Assembly: GCA_013399875.1 (NCBI GenBank)
Contig: VXAZ01000444.1
Span: forward strand, 192,188-256,187
Direction of reading: 5' to 3'
Length of the DNA stretch: 64,000 bases
Source: Gymnorhina tibicen
Lineage: Eukaryota; Chordata; Aves; Passeriformes; Artamidae
The notes under the pieces were generated by a model. It was not told where the DNA came from and made no database searches. It was given only the letters and a program-made list of their open reading frames with translations. Made by a program: the position numbers and the translations under genes. The number at the start of each line of letters is the position of its first letter. Positions within the stretch are counted from its first letter, which is position 1. Below are positions 21,220-35,100 of this stretch, one piece after another.

Positions 21220-24200
21220 AAATTAGACAAGAATAGCCAGCCTAAGAACAGCCTCTTGCCTGGTGTGTATGTGCTGTACCACCTTTTGTCAGAGCATGGA
21301 GGGCACCCTTCACCTCTACTTAGACAAAGAATAAACTTAGTGAAGGACATTATTTGCATACTAAAAAAACCCTTCCACATCTTCTGGGCATACTTTGTTC
21401 TTCTCAGTGAGAGAGAGAAAGGCTTCAGAATACCCAGTGCAATCAGGGACCTGATTTCTTCAAACAAAACAGCTCAAATGAGTCATCCCATATTCCTGGC
21501 ACAAACTGCTGCTAGCTCTTGGATGTTAAGTGAGATGGGCAGGATATACTAGGCAGTAGCTTGACTGTACATGAATTGAGAGCTTGATTTGATCATGCCA
21601 ATTACTTTCAGAGATTAGCCTTTGCAAACACACTTTCTACAGCCAAATCAATCCCTAGTCCTGTTCAGGCACCCTTGTTCTCTCACCTTCTCTGTCACCT
21701 ACCATCCTGCAGCAAAGCAACAAGCCCCTTCACATGCAGAGCTAGTTCAGCTATTCTCTCACCTGCATTTTGGTTTCCACCTGTGCCTCTTTGCAAAACT
21801 AGTGCACAGCTAGTGTGGAGCACCCATTTGCTTTTTCATGCTGCTTGCTGCACTTCAATAAACTGAACCCAGAGCACACAAGGGTGAAATCTTCATTCCA
21901 GGCAGGACAGAGAGAGATGACACATTTCTGTGCTTACCATCAACCTTGGCACAATGTTGGTGTAATAATTTGTCCTTCTTGAACAAGACTAAAACAAGTC
22001 AATGACCCCTGTTTGACTCCAAATTGTTTTCTACATTGTCAAAACACACAAATTTAGAAAGATAATTACCCCAATACCTCTGGGTGACAATCTCAAATTA
22101 AACTACAAGAACTCCATGGCCCATCTATCTCTTCGCAGCTGAATTCACTCCAGATGCACACAAAGCAGAAAGGCAGATAACCAGAAGGCTTTACAGGCCT
22201 TGTGCCTCTGCCTCTCACTTCAGAGAGAAAGGGCCAAGTAGTGCCCCCGTTCTCACAGGCAGGGTGGGTGTGAAAGCCCACAGAGCTGGGATGGGCCTTG
22301 GAGCAGATACAGCCGCCCCCAGCACTGCAGCAGCCCCTCCACAGATATCAACCTGGCTGCCCTCTGACAAGAGCAGGGAGAGCAAAGCCAAAAAGCAATC
22401 ACCTGCTAAGGCCATCTCCCTTGGAAAACTGCTGGAGAGACACAGGCTTGCCCACCACAAGCACAACCACAGGGCCCTGAACTTTCTCTGTCTTACCTTC
22501 TACCTGAACTTGGGGGCAAACCTTGTCCTCACTCTATGTCTCTTGGCACCAGGCACCAGATGCTGCTGGCTAAGCTGATCCAGAGGAGCCAGGCTGCTGT
22601 GGAATTGGGACAGCTTGCAGGGTCAGAGGCACCTCAGGGTGGCCAGGAGCCCCTAAAGTGCCTCTATAAAATGGCAGAACAGAGTAGCCAAAACAAGCAA
22701 CATACCCTGGAAAGGGCAACTGCAGCCCAGCAAGCAGAACTCACCAGCCACAGAGCCACAAACCTCCAGCTGTCCCTACCTGAGTGGAGCTCATGTGACA
22801 AGGAGCAACTGGGGAACTGGCTGGGTGCCAATTAGGCTAATTTGGGCAGTGGTGTGAGTCATGGAGGCAGTGAGAAAGAGGCTGGCAACTTGGAGTCACT
22901 TGGGGACCTACCAGAGGTTAACAACAATGTTGCAATTGAGCGTTTGCTTGAAAATCTGTGTGTCTCACCAGTTCTCTGTCTTTCCCACAGGGATTTGGGC
23001 TGCCCAGTGAACCCAGCCCTTCCTCTGAGAATACAGCATGACACCTCTTACCATGCCTCTGGCAATACTTGCTTACTTGATCTTACAGTGTCTTTCTATC
23101 GAGCAATCCCTCTTCAGTGTGGTTTCTGCAAGGGTTTTCACTGAGAATTCTTCATTCCATCTTCCTTCTATCAGTGAGAAAACATCACGTGCTCTTGCAT
23201 TGTCAGGTGTGGAACCCAACCTGCACACACTCTGTCACAGTGCGAGTGCAGGTCACTGCAAGCTGTGGATCCAGCTCAGCATGCACAAAACCATGCCCAG
23301 ATTCCCACCTTCCTGTTTCATACACAGCTGTGCATCTCACCTGCTGTCAGAGCCCCAGCCTGACATGGTCTCTACTGAAAAGTGCTGAAATTGCAGATGA
23401 TAACCCTCCCATGGAACAACTATCAGCCCCAACTGATATCTGCACTTCTAGTCTATCACCTGCTCACATTGCCTGACCCAGAGTTCTCAGATGTTCAGTG
23501 AGTAAGGGTACACATTTAGTATAAATATCTATTTCTCTTCATTTTTTCTATTACAATTATAGAATAACTAGAAAATAATCCAAGTATGTTTTATTCTAGG
23601 TAAAAGCCAGCAGTTATTAATATAAGCAGGTATGATATGCCTTTCAAGACAAAGTTGACCTTAATTCAGGTTTTTTCCAAATCTGAAAATGTATTTCATT
23701 TTTTTCTGGATCCATGTGGAAACCAATGCAAAGTAGTCCTTTCTATTTATGTTCCTTGATTTAGCTTATACTATTATATATTAATGTAGGTTGCTACTTA
23801 GCCAGGGCCAAGATTTAAGATGTTATTGTGCTCTCCTCAGGATGCTAATTCTTCCCCGAGTGCTCTTGCTGAGTACTGCACAAATCAGGTGGTTAATCAC
23901 ACCTCAGGTAACAGGTCTCAGAGTTCCTAAGGATGTAGCCACTTTTTTGTTGTTGTTGTTGTCATTCCTGTGCTTTTTTTTTATGGTTTAATGTAACATA
24001 GCAGAGTCGGGATGTGGGTTACTGCAGAGATAAACTGGGCAATTCACGGTTGGACATGCAGCTAGAGGGAGAACTATTGAAAACCAACATAATTAACCAG
24101 TCGTAATCTCTGACATAAGATCTGAGACCAAAAGCCAATTCAGGATTTCAGAGGAGGAAGAAATATTTCTCTGACTAATGGGCACAACATGGGTCTGGGC

Positions 24201-24300
24201 TCTGAAAACATTTGATGCCCTGTAAGCTTTATATTCCAAAACAAGTATCTGCTTCCGAGTTCTGGAGCTGAAGAGGTCAAAAGGTGAGTCTGTCCCTCTG
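21220..24300. other. Gene-free stretch
   Basis: Short overlapping frames at 22264-22835 and 23038-23476 have no domain or splice support. A TTG microsatellite is at 23947-23962. A clean donor (AAAAG|GTGAGT) at about 24284 follows a 22-codon frame, MPCKLYIPKTSICFRVLELK and on, which is too short to call. Confidence 0.4.
23947..23962. repeat. (TTG)5 microsatellite
   Basis: Five uninterrupted TTG units preceded by a T run (23943-23948). Confidence 0.85.
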
Positions 24301-24373
24301 GTGAGCTGCGCTGGCAGGGGCAGGGATGGGGCAGAGGGGTGACTCCAGGCGCCGCTGGTGGCCAGCAGCTCAC
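24301..24373. repeat. Imperfect hairpin with a G-quadruplex motif in its loop
   Basis: GTGAGCTGCGCTGGC (24301-24315) pairs with GCCAGCAGCTCAC (24361-24373) as 7 and 6 bp separated by a 2-nt bulge. The loop holds four G-runs at 24317-24320, 24323-24325, 24328-24331 and 24336-24339, with linkers of 2, 2 and 4 nt. That is a canonical G-quadruplex pattern on the plus strand. Confidence 0.75.
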
Positions 24374-24797
24374 TGACCCTTCACATACTGCACCATGTTT
24401 TGTAGTCAGAACATCAGTGACATCAGTATTTCCCTGCTAGCCTCAGATAGATAAATAAAATGGTACCTTGCATTAATTTTCTCTGGGGTTTTTTGGCATC
24501 TCTTAGCTCAATTTTTTTTGTTGCTGTACAGTGAAATTTTCTGCTTTCTTTCAGTTGCCTTAAACTTTAATTTCCAAAATTGGGGAAATGTTTTTACTTC
24601 TCTGTTAAATAATCAGATTTCTTTGAACTGTGAGGCAATGCAGGAATGTCCTGTGGGGAACACCAAGAGAGGATAGATCAGATGAATGCAACAGGGTGTA
24701 GTTTTGGATCTTTTTATGGGCTTTGCCCACTGTCCTTATCTAATAAGTTAGAGACCATAACTCCAGTGTCATGTGCAGTTGAGGGACCTTAATGTCA
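24374..24797. other. Gene-free stretch
   Basis: AT-rich with T runs. Nothing recognised. Confidence 0.4.
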
Positions 24798-24942
24798 CCC
24801 CCTGAAAGTGTTCAAAAAACATGTGGATATGGCACTTTAGGACATGGTTTAATGGTGAGCATTGTGGTGGTGCTAGGTTGATGGTTGAACTTGATGAATT
24901 TAAAGATCTTTTCTAACTTTAATGTATCTATGATTCTATGAT
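24798..24942 (+). mobile_element. CR1 LINE 3' tail
   Basis: ATGTGGATATGGCACTTTAG, GACATGGTTTAATGGTGAGC and GATGGTTGAACTTGATGAAT, then ATGATTCTATGATT, mark a roughly 145-bp sense CR1 end. Confidence 0.93.
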
Positions 24943-27900
24943 TAGAAATGAGCTCCACTTGCTCCTCTAGTAGTACCTACTGTAAATGCCTTTGTTTTAT
25001 TATGGGCTCTAACTATCTGCTTTGGTTTCACCAGTTGCATTGTGATGAGTGAAATAAATGTGTGATCATCATGTTCTAATAAACTGTCAATTTAGCCCTG
25101 ATTAAAAATGCCTGTGTTGCAAAACCAGGTTATCACTGAACCAGTATCTCCTTTAGCTCTCAGAAACACAACCAGAAAGTGTCCAAACACAACTGCGCAC
25201 AGAGAGCACCTTACCCATGCAGTAAGGATGAGCATCACCCTCTTGCCCTAGAGCCAGGCATTTAAGCAGTTACTGAACTGCAAATAAAATCCATAATGGC
25301 TTTTAAAATGTTGCTCCAATTACTGCTCAGTTATCTGCCCTCCTCTGGGAGGTCAGATCTTGTGTTTATTTAACTCATTCCTTTTGCAAGGCTATGAATG
25401 GGCTGGCAGTCTGAGGGCAGTGGGAATTTTGATTTGGGAAAAAGCAAGAGCTGGAAGTACAAGCAGGGACCAGGGGTCCCTGGGAGGGGATGTCCCTCTA
25501 TGGCCACCGATTCCCTGGAGGGACTGGGTCTCCTCACTTGGTGAAGCCCTGGCCAGGTCTGTCAGGTAAGTGCTCCAGCCCTGGCTGCCACATCCAGGCA
25601 CCACAGCAAGGGTTGGGGATCGGGAGAACTCCCCCTTGCCTTTGCATCGGTGAACTGCCTTTTCTGAGAGCTGTGCAGGGGAGCCTCTCCCTCAGGCCAG
25701 GTGCTGGCCATGTCCCCTTCCCGAGGGTGTGGGGAGAGCGTCCTCATGGCTTGCACTTGTCCATTTGCTATTCTCACACCTCTGTGACCCTCAGCCAGAC
25801 TCTTCCCCTCCTGGCACAACTGGGGCTGCTGTGATTCACAGCAAAAGGCATCAGCTCAACTCTTGGAGTGTCAGCAGAGCTGCCCATGCCTGGAGGACAT
25901 TCCCTTTGAATAATGTACTTGAGTTCAAAACAGAACTGAAGGAGCTGAAATGCTGTATTAAGCTGCTTGCATCTACCATCAATTCACATTAGATGTAGTC
26001 AAGCTATTGACTTAAAACCTCAATTCCCCTATTACGAAAGAATGAAGCTGGAATTGGAAGAGGAAAAAGAAATCTGCATTTTCATGAGTCAGTGCCTGTG
26101 ATTTTTCGGTGCACAGATGAAAACTGAGAGGAATGCAGTGCAATAAACCAGGAGAGGAAACAGCCCAGTCGTGAAGTTGTCATCAGGAAAACCTCAGGCA
26201 AAAGTTGTGCAGCCTCTGCAAATCTGAGTGCCTCTCCAGTGAGAGGTAATGAAAAACAAAGCATGAAAAGACATCAAGGTGATGACACAGAATTAAAAAT
26301 AAGTCTGAAATACTGAGCTAGCTGAGGAAAGAGACCTCAGTTGTTCCTGCTGTGAGTGTGTGGCCAGGACCCTGCTCTTGGCAGGGAGTCTGCCTGCTCT
26401 GGGTCTCTTGGGATCCTCAGAGCTCTAAGATGATGAAGTTTGCATGGATGCTTGTAACTGAATCCTTATTCCTCTTTTCTCCGGAGTGTGGGTGGGAAGT
26501 TTTAATAGTTGTGACAGCATTTGGGGTATTAATCTTCGGGAAGTTATCACCCGGGAGCATTTGCAAAGTCCACCAGAGCTACCCATTCACTTCAATAGAT
26601 TACTCCTTAAAAAAAACCCTATAACCTGTATTCCTGTTTTGTGTTACACCTCTACTGATGTATCCAAAATGTCTGCAGAATAACTGCTATGATTATTCCA
26701 CATACCGGTTATAGAACTTTTTATTTGTTTAATATAAAAATAAAAAAGGTTCCAAAAAGACCCCAGTGGAGAAGTGTCTCCTAGCAAACTGAGGTGTGAC
26801 TAAGATTTGTTCAAACTGAATAAAGAAATAAAGTCAAGAAAGTAATCAAAAGCATATTTAGTGGACTCTCAGATGATTAACCAACGTGTTCACAGAGCCA
26901 AACCTCTGTATCTCTCTTTTTACTGGTTCATTAATTTCTCTTGGCATCAACTAATTTACAAACATTTAGCTGACCTTGACATTTGAGAAAAGTGAATTCT
27001 GACAACTCCTTTATTTATATCACGAAAAACTTATTTGTCAGGAAGTAGATTGAAATAGGGATTCAAATATTGTTGCTTTCCCCCCCTCGAACTGGAATTA
27101 CAGAATGAAAGCATTGCTGTCCTCGCGCAGCACATACTGTACTACAGAAATGAAATTGCTGTGAATTAAAGGAACATTTAATGCAAGGGATTCAGATGGA
27201 TTTCTTTTATTTACTTGCAATGACTTGTTAATTCAGAATGACTTCATTATGAAGCTTCACAGTCAGACACAGCACTAAGGAACTCTGAAAGTGCATGAGT
27301 AACTTCTGTATGCTTAGAAGCAGGCTCAGAACTTCCCACCTATATTAATAAAAATCTTGATTTTACCCTGTGATTGTAACTTACTGAAGTGGTATAAATA
27401 CTGGTTCTTTTTCTTGGCTGAATGACACTTGCTGCTGTTCAAGGTAGTCTGTGCCTCTTACAACTAGATCCACAACTTGGGCTCTCTTTTCACCCACAGT
27501 GGTGTAAAAAACCCACCAGAAATCATGAACTTGAATTAAACCAATTTATTCCAGCCTTGCTCACCCCATTTTTGACATACATCTTCTGCAAATGCTCAGC
27601 AGATGAAGCTTCATGAGAATGAATCCAAGCAAAAATCGTGCTTAAATCTATCCCATGTTCAGTTTTGCCCTAGATCAAATCCTACTTCACAGAAAACAAA
27701 ATATTGGGTAGCCTTGAGCCATGCTCAGTAACTTTCTTCAAACTTAGGACTCAATGCAGGATAACCTCCCTACCAACGAAAGTGAGTTTTAAAGTATCTT
27801 GCAAAATTAGGACCTAAATCCCACAGCTGTTCAGTTTCTGCTCACATCAGTTCACATCAGACCTATCTGATCATCATTCTTTAAATCATCTTGGATTAGT

Positions 27901-30900
27901 TATATTACTTTGATAATATAAAATTATCTTCTATTAGTTTCTCATAAATATAAATTGCATTAAAAAGCCAAACCCCTTCATTTTACTTAAGGTTCCCCTG
28001 TGATAGCATTACGCTTCCCTATCTCATCATTTACAAAAAATCCAGGCACTTATGAACAAGAAAATTAATAATTAAGAACATAATAAATCATATATGCCAA
28101 CCTAATAAACACATTAAAAACTAGAAAGCACGTTTCATCTCAGTGTAACAACCCAATTAAAATTTCAAGGGCAGTTTATGGTTGGAGGTGGCATCATTTC
28201 TGCTTCAGTGTCTGAGTTACCCATGGCTGGGCAGCTGCACGGCCCCATCCAGCCTGCAGACTGGGGGGCTTTTTCCCCCTTGCCTCAAGGGGATGTTGAG
28301 AAAATGTAGGTGATGTGCAGGGAGTGAGAGAGGAGAGTGGGCTTGGTCCCTTTCCTAGTGACAGCATCTCCCCCAAGGCCCTGTGGCAGTGTCCTCAGCT
28401 GCCATAGCCCTGAGCTGGCTGTAGGCGAGCCTTGGGGTGGATTTGAGCACAGAGGGCCAAGCAAGGACAGAGGAGAGCAGGCTGGTTTAGGGCACAGAGC
28501 TTGTTTCCCCTTTCAGGGAGACACAGCAGCTTTCCCAAGCAGTGTGAGATAAAAGTCCGCCTGGCAAGCACACAAAGGGTCTGGGACACTGTGAAGAGGA
28601 GAAGGAATATTGCATTAGAAAGGCTACCAGAAATTGTTTTGAATGTACTGCAGTCCCTCACAAAGCTCATTGCTATTTTTGGGCAAAAAGTATGTTTCAG
28701 ACCCTTAGAAGAAAAAACAGTGGCTAAAGAAGCTCCATTTTTTATTTGAGCTATTCCTAGAACTGGAAAAATACATAATTGGATGGCTGGTCATTCCCTG
28801 AGAGCAGTGAAGCAGGAATACTCAGAAGACCCCTCTGTTTCAAACACACGGTAAGAGTTACAGGATTGCAACAACACACTCACCCTATGGACAAGCAAAA
28901 ACACCACTGCACACGGTGACACCAACTCTGCTGCAATGAACTGCAAGGTCCCTCTACTTATCTGGAAGAGATTTGTGCTTCAACAAGGTTCTCAGGGCAG
29001 AAAGAGATTCTCTCAGGCCAGTTTTGAATCTCCAACTGGGATTCATCCTTACTGGTCAGCACTCATGGACACTGTCAGAGGCAGCTGCCATAAATATGGG
29101 TAAAAATAAGCTGAGTTTTTTTCTCTCTGAGCCAAAAACATAGCCCCTGTTTGTCTCTGTGGGATCTGGGTCTGGAGGGCACAGCCGATATCTCTGTACC
29201 AGTCTAATGTCCTGCAAGAAGGAAGGGAACAGAAGCTGTAGCAAATCTCTGCTGGCTCCAAAAGTTAGATGCATGCAATAGACTTTTTTGTCACTGCCAT
29301 AATAAATAACAGACTACATTCTCCTTGCACTGATGAAGAGGATTTATTTTTTAATTTATTACTTTTGGACAGTTTCATTTTGCTGTAACAAATCACTCCA
29401 AGGCAGGTATGGTAAGGACAATCTGCTGGGTAATTTCTGCCTTTCTCAGGACTATTTGGGACAGATTTGAACAAGAGTTTCCAGTTTAGCATGATCAAGC
29501 ATTCAGAACAAATTTAAAGATGAATTGCTTTGATATCACACGTAAGCCTTTTGAAGAAAGCTTGCTAAAAAGATTGACTGATGTGATCACACCTAGGCAG
29601 CAGCACCGTGTTCCCACTTAGCAGTACAGGTACAGTTTCAGTAGACACAAGAAGGAATAGAAAATTAAATTTATGGGATAAACTTTGCTTTGCTACCTCA
29701 GTTCTCACCATGACAACTCTCCTGGCCTCCACCCCAAGCCCCCTTTGGAAAGGAACCTGGGCCGTACATGTGTGCCAGGGTGTGGTCCCCATTTCAGAAA
29801 CATTATTTTGGAAAACTCAACCAAAAAAACCCAGAGAAAGCCAGATGGGAACCCTGCTTGATTGCACAGGACAGCCATCCTCAACAGAATCTCCTCTTAC
29901 GCATCCATCTCTCACAAGCCCTTTTCATAAGCAGATGGAAAGTGAGAAAGATAGCCAAGTGCAGCTTTGACAGCACAAGAGCTTATTAGAAATGATGGGG
30001 AGGTTACAAAGAAAACCACCTTATTAAAAAGAAAGGACAAGTCCTTTTGGGAGCCTGGCACCGCTCCTAATTCATCAGCACATTTCCTCTTTCTAAAGCA
30101 AAGCTACCCCAGCACTCCTCAGTGAGACACAGTGAGCAGCAATGGCAAAGGTCTGCTGGATTCATTGCCTGAAGGTGGGGAATGAGTCCCTCATCCTGAG
30201 GCTGGCACTGCATGGGCCATTAGGTGAATGAATCTCTGGGTAAACTGCAGCCTGACCTAGAAAACACCTGCTCAAGGGACCACGACAGCAGCAAATAGGT
30301 GGCAGGAGGGATGGGAAGATCACCGTGTCCTGTCCTCACTGTGTGTGCCTGGAGCAGCACCGAGTCCAACCCCTCACACAGTACTGCAGCCCCAGCAGCA
30401 GAAATGGGAGCATAAATAGCATCATGGCAGGCCGGAGGAAAAGTGCATAAACTGTTTGACACTTCCCCACAGACAGGCTATGACCAGCTTGGATTACTAA
30501 CATCATCTCCAGAACATTTTTGAAATGCGTCAAAGCAACCTTATGTGGTTTCTGGGCAGGGTGGGAAACAGGAAGCTTCCTCTGCACCCAAGGCCAAGCC
30601 TGTCTATGCCTGGCTGCTGATCCCCACCTCCTACTATCCCTCCATGCCTGGGATGCCTACATTGCTGATGGCAATACACAAACTTGCCAAAATGAGACCC
30701 AGCCAAACACATTTCCACTGCCTGGCCACCAGTGAGGGCTCACTCTTCAGCCGTCATGGTGCCAAAATCCAACAATCCTGCCAAGCAATTTCTCGCTTCC
30801 CAGAAATTTCAAAGCACTTTAATTAAATTCTGCAAAAAAAATTGCCTTGGAAATCCCTTCTGGTACCCTTGAACAGGATCAATTTTGAAAGGCTGCTATT

Positions 30901-31119
30901 TTATCTCCTCATTTGCCTGCATTTTTCTAGCTTGAGCTGGACACCCTCCTTCCGTATCTGCTCCCAGCCAAGGTCACACAGCCCAACAATTTAGCAGGGC
31001 TCTTGATTGCTGCTGCTGGTGCTGTAACACCTCAACCATTTCATCAGCTACTTTTCAATAACTTTTATCTTTTTCCCCTAAGTCTACACTGGGTTTTATT
31101 ATTTCTTTCTAGTCTCATA
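24943..31119. other. Long gene-free stretch
   Basis: No transposable element is recognised across about 6 kb. Open frames (25490-25834, 28337-28750, 29608-29970 and others) overlap in several frames and have no recognisable domains. The 26700-28170 part is strongly AT-rich with homeobox-type TAAT cores, and could hold distal regulatory DNA or simple intergenic sequence. A 25390-25840 block is locally GC-richer but poor in CpG. Confidence 0.4.
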
Positions 31120-31390
31120 AGCTGCTACGGGTTAAATACCTTCCCCTCGGAATCCGGCTGTAGATCACAGAGCAGAGTTACCAGCAGTTACCAGATAATG
31201 CATTTGATCAGCTGAACGCTGCTCTAACATATGGTTTCCGACAGATTAGCCGCCATAAATTTTAATCACTTGGAATTACAATCGTGCCAAGTTGGCCTTG
31301 AGCTGTGGCTGCGCCCTGGGAAGGGACGTCTTAAAGCGGTGTTTGAACGGTGTGCACGTTTCAGGAGGGCCTTTTGGAAACACGGGAATT
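31120..31390. promoter_or_regulatory. CpG-retaining block, candidate conserved regulatory element
   Basis: About 13 CpGs survive in 270 bp although the GC content is only moderate, unlike a CpG island or the CpG-depleted surroundings. The block includes homeobox and bHLH-like sites (TTTAATCACTTGG, CATATG, CAGCTG) and no open frame with coding character. Such CpG retention at ordinary GC suggests constraint or lack of germline methylation. Function and strand are unknown. Confidence 0.3.
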
Positions 31391-32109
31391 ACAGCCTCTG
31401 CCTAAACTCAAAGATGTAATTTCCCAGATAGGAAGGGGAGGAGCAGGGAGAGGTTTGCTGTGTAAAATGCAGATGAACAGCATGTGATGCAAGCAAGCTC
31501 AGCACAAAGTCCCACGGTGCCAAATGGTGCACACCAGCAAAAGGGCTGAGAGTTTAGTCCCATCCAGCCATGAGATTCAAGCCTGTTCCAAAACTAATTT
31601 ACGGCTTTTAGTCTCCATTTCATTCAGTCCTTGCCTCAACCATTGCAGTAATTTAACACGTTGGGTTTTATAAAAAACTAATCATATATTCCAATTAAAG
31701 GGTATTTGGGATTGTTCCAGAGGCTTCTGTTGGGTGCTGCTCAGGTGAGGAATCTCTGTCAACATCAGAACAACATTGATCCTTTAAGCCCCAGAACCCA
31801 ACAGTTGGGTCCCTGCCCAGGTACCAGGACCTGACCTTTCCCTAGGAGCGCTGCCAACAGGATCCTGAGAAGATCCGTAGGTGTAGGCTGTGCAAATATT
31901 TCCAGCCCCTGTGCAGCTGCCAGAAGCATTACTCACCCTCTGGTTAAATTACGATATTGTTTTACCTCACAGTACTGTTTGAGAGCTCACAGGAACCTTT
32001 GGCAGATGGCCACTTTGCATTTCTTCAGTGTCCTAAACGTGAAATCTGTCTGTTTGCTCTTGCTTCAGGCATCATCTCAGCAGGTTTAATCTCTGTTCCT
32101 CTCTCTGGC

Positions 32110-32113
<4 letters not shown>
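31391..32113. other. Gene-free stretch
   Basis: No recognised element. It leads into the AC microsatellite. Confidence 0.4.

Positions 32114-32141
<28 letters not shown>
32114..32141. repeat. (AC)14 microsatellite
   Basis: Fourteen uninterrupted AC units followed by a short TC run (CTCTCTTTC). At this length it is likely to vary between individuals. Confidence 0.97.
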
Positions 32142-32144
<3 letters not shown>

Positions 32145-35100
32145 CTTTCAAAAAACATCAGAGCTTAGTCTCAGGACATTCTGTTCAGAGCTTTCAACTC
32201 AGTAGGAAGAACTGTAACATCAAGAATATAGAGAACTGTAAACCTGTAAGGAGCCTATATCACATTAACTGCTACATAAACCTTACATTGCTCTCAAGTT
32301 AACTGAAAGCATCCTGAAACCTGGTGTCCTTTATGAAGTTTGCTCTGTCATTTACTAACTGCACCACAGCCAACTGGATTAGTGGGCCTTTCCCAGCCCT
32401 CTGCCAGGGAAAATCTCCTGGCAAGGGAAAGCAAAGCAATGGGATGTTTGGTAGCACAGCAGGAGATATCCAGGAGCAGTCCTGGGACAAGCAGGTTCCC
32501 ATGACTCCTCCTGGGACATTTTGAAGTCAGCCCTCAGATCAAGAGGTTGATCTTTCATCCTTTGAGCTGCAGAGAGGCAAGTTTCCAGACTTCAGAGTAA
32601 CTGTAGGTGAGTCATTAGTCAAGTCAGAATGCCCCAAATCTTCTTCAACAACAAAGTGCAAAAGTAAGCCCATTTCTGCAGAATGGTTGTGAGTGATTCG
32701 TATCTCGCTTCTCTCTGCGTGTACTCAGTCCAAGGGAAAAGGTTCTCTGTGTGGCAATCCTACCACGGTATTTCCTGGTTTAGGATGTATAACAAATTTC
32801 TAGTGCAGATGGGGCTTAAAGAAGATTCAAGGAGTCACAGGAAAAACATGCTCACAAGGCACAGAAGGGCAGAAAGGGCAGCAGATCACCAGGTGCTTGT
32901 GTCCTGCGACACCTGGATGAGAGGGCTCACCAGGAAGGGCTCTGGCCTGGTGCTGTGATGCTGCCCATGGTTGTGGGCACCAACGGGACTGCAGTTGTGC
33001 CAGGGGGATCCTGGACCAAACACAGCGGAGGTGCCTAAAGGTTATACTGGTTCATGTGACCTCTTGCTGGGGTGGAAGCTCAATTTCAGAGAGTAGATTC
33101 TGGGTTTGTTGAAGCATTTCCTGCAACATAGTAGAGATGTTCATCTCTTCTGCTGGCGCCCTGCAGATACTGTATAACCTGCTGAGCTGTGGCTGCTTGT
33201 AAAAACACTGTGTCAGTCACAGACCTATGGACCCTCCTGCACGGCTGGTAAGAGGCTGCTGTGGCAGAGGAGTGACAGGCTGCTTGCTTTTTGCAGGATT
33301 TCAGTTCAGTGCTGGTATCAGGCACCAAACCAACGTGGCTCCAGCCATGCAGCCACACTGGGATCGACTGCCAGCTGCACAGGTGGATTTACAGTAAATA
33401 CAAAAATGTAGCCCCATATATATTACATGCTACTTTCCATATTTAACTTTTATTAGGAAAACAGGATGAGGCAAAACAAGGGCTTGCCAGATGTAAACCT
33501 GTGGCTTTCCTCATCCTGGCCTGTTCTTTTGATTCCTGCCATGGCCCTGCCTCGGTCAGTTCCTCATCTGGCTCGTTCTCAGCCTCTCCCCTTCCCCACA
33601 CTCAGTCCATCACTCACCTGGTGTCAGTCTACATCCCACAAGGCTTAAATCATTAATAAAGTCAAATTATCCTAGGAGTCTGCCTGTAAGTGATGAGCAG
33701 AGAGGCCCTGAGAAGTGGCAATCCTTTCAGGAGTTGCTTGTACTTTGTGTGAAGCAGATCCAAACCAGAGGAAGACTTAAATTCAGACCTCCTGTGCCCC
33801 AGAGGAACCACAGAGTTACCAGCCAGCACGGGACAGTGTCACTGTGTCTCCTGCTCTTCCCTCCACCGCTTGGTTTGGAGGAAAAAGCATTTTCTAAGAG
33901 AGAGAGAATGGAGATGTCGGTTTAGCAGAGCTCCTGTGCTCTGGCAGGGAGCCTGTATCTGCACCCTCTTCTTGGGGAGTTTTACCAAGGCTGAGTGGAA
34001 AAGAGTTTTCCAGTCATATTGCACTTGAGACTTTGAAAATGTTCTATATTCCAGCACCAAAGACAATCAAAAATTTCTGTGAACTGAAATGTCAAAAATC
34101 CTCTTTCAGCCTGGGACTGATTCATTCAAACTGGAGCCTTAAAAAAATTATTGAACATTTTGACTTTGACCTTGAAAGTATTTTCTTTTTTACTTCAAAA
34201 GTCAAAACATTATTATTTCCATTGTTTCAGAACAACTCTTTTTAATTTAAAGAGCTGCCATTTTCCCCACCCACTGTCCCAACATTTGAATGATAAAGAA
34301 ATTTAGGAAATGCCAATAATCCAAATAGCTCACAAGCTTTATTTTTAGTTCGCAGAGATCAAACATCCTTCACATTAATGATTGTTCTATGTTTTACTTC
34401 AGTTCATACATTTTCCTCCCTTAGTGAATAACAGACCTCTCAGAAATCAACACAGCTTGTTAGGAAAAAGACAAAATGCCTATTAAATTATCAAGTGCAT
34501 TTCTCATCAGAGCGCAGCCATCATTCTCTGCAAAGAAGCACTATAGCTTAATTGACTTTCTAGAAAAAGCGGTGTTCAGGCAGATGGTACTGAGAATCAT
34601 CTGAGTGTTATTCTTTAAATTGCCTTGGTTAAGTGGTGGGCACATTTGGGAAACATGAGAAGGGCAGAGTGGGCACTGCAGCTTGGGACACGCATCCCCC
34701 TCCGGCCACTGCGGGAGGCACTGGCACCACACCTGGATGGCCCTGGCAAAGCCCCCTAAAAGCAGCTGGCTGGAGGTCACTGGTTTGGTCACTGACTGTC
34801 ACGGAGGCTTTGTGCCTGGGCTCAGTGCCCACCGTGTGACACAGCTGGGCAAAGAGCAGGGACCGCTGGGTGTGATGCAGGGGCGGCCAGGTCTTTGCTT
34901 AAAAATGGTTAGTGAAAAAAAATATACTTCCATTCAGCTATGACATAAAAAATCATGATGAAAATAGATTCCTAAGGGTCCAAGGTGGTATGGAGCTGAA
35001 AAGCTGTGACTGAGGCAGATGAGCATCCCAGAGCACCTGCATGTCTAGCTTGGAGGAGGGCACTCCGAAGTTTGGATGTTAGTGCAGAGACAAAGTGTCC

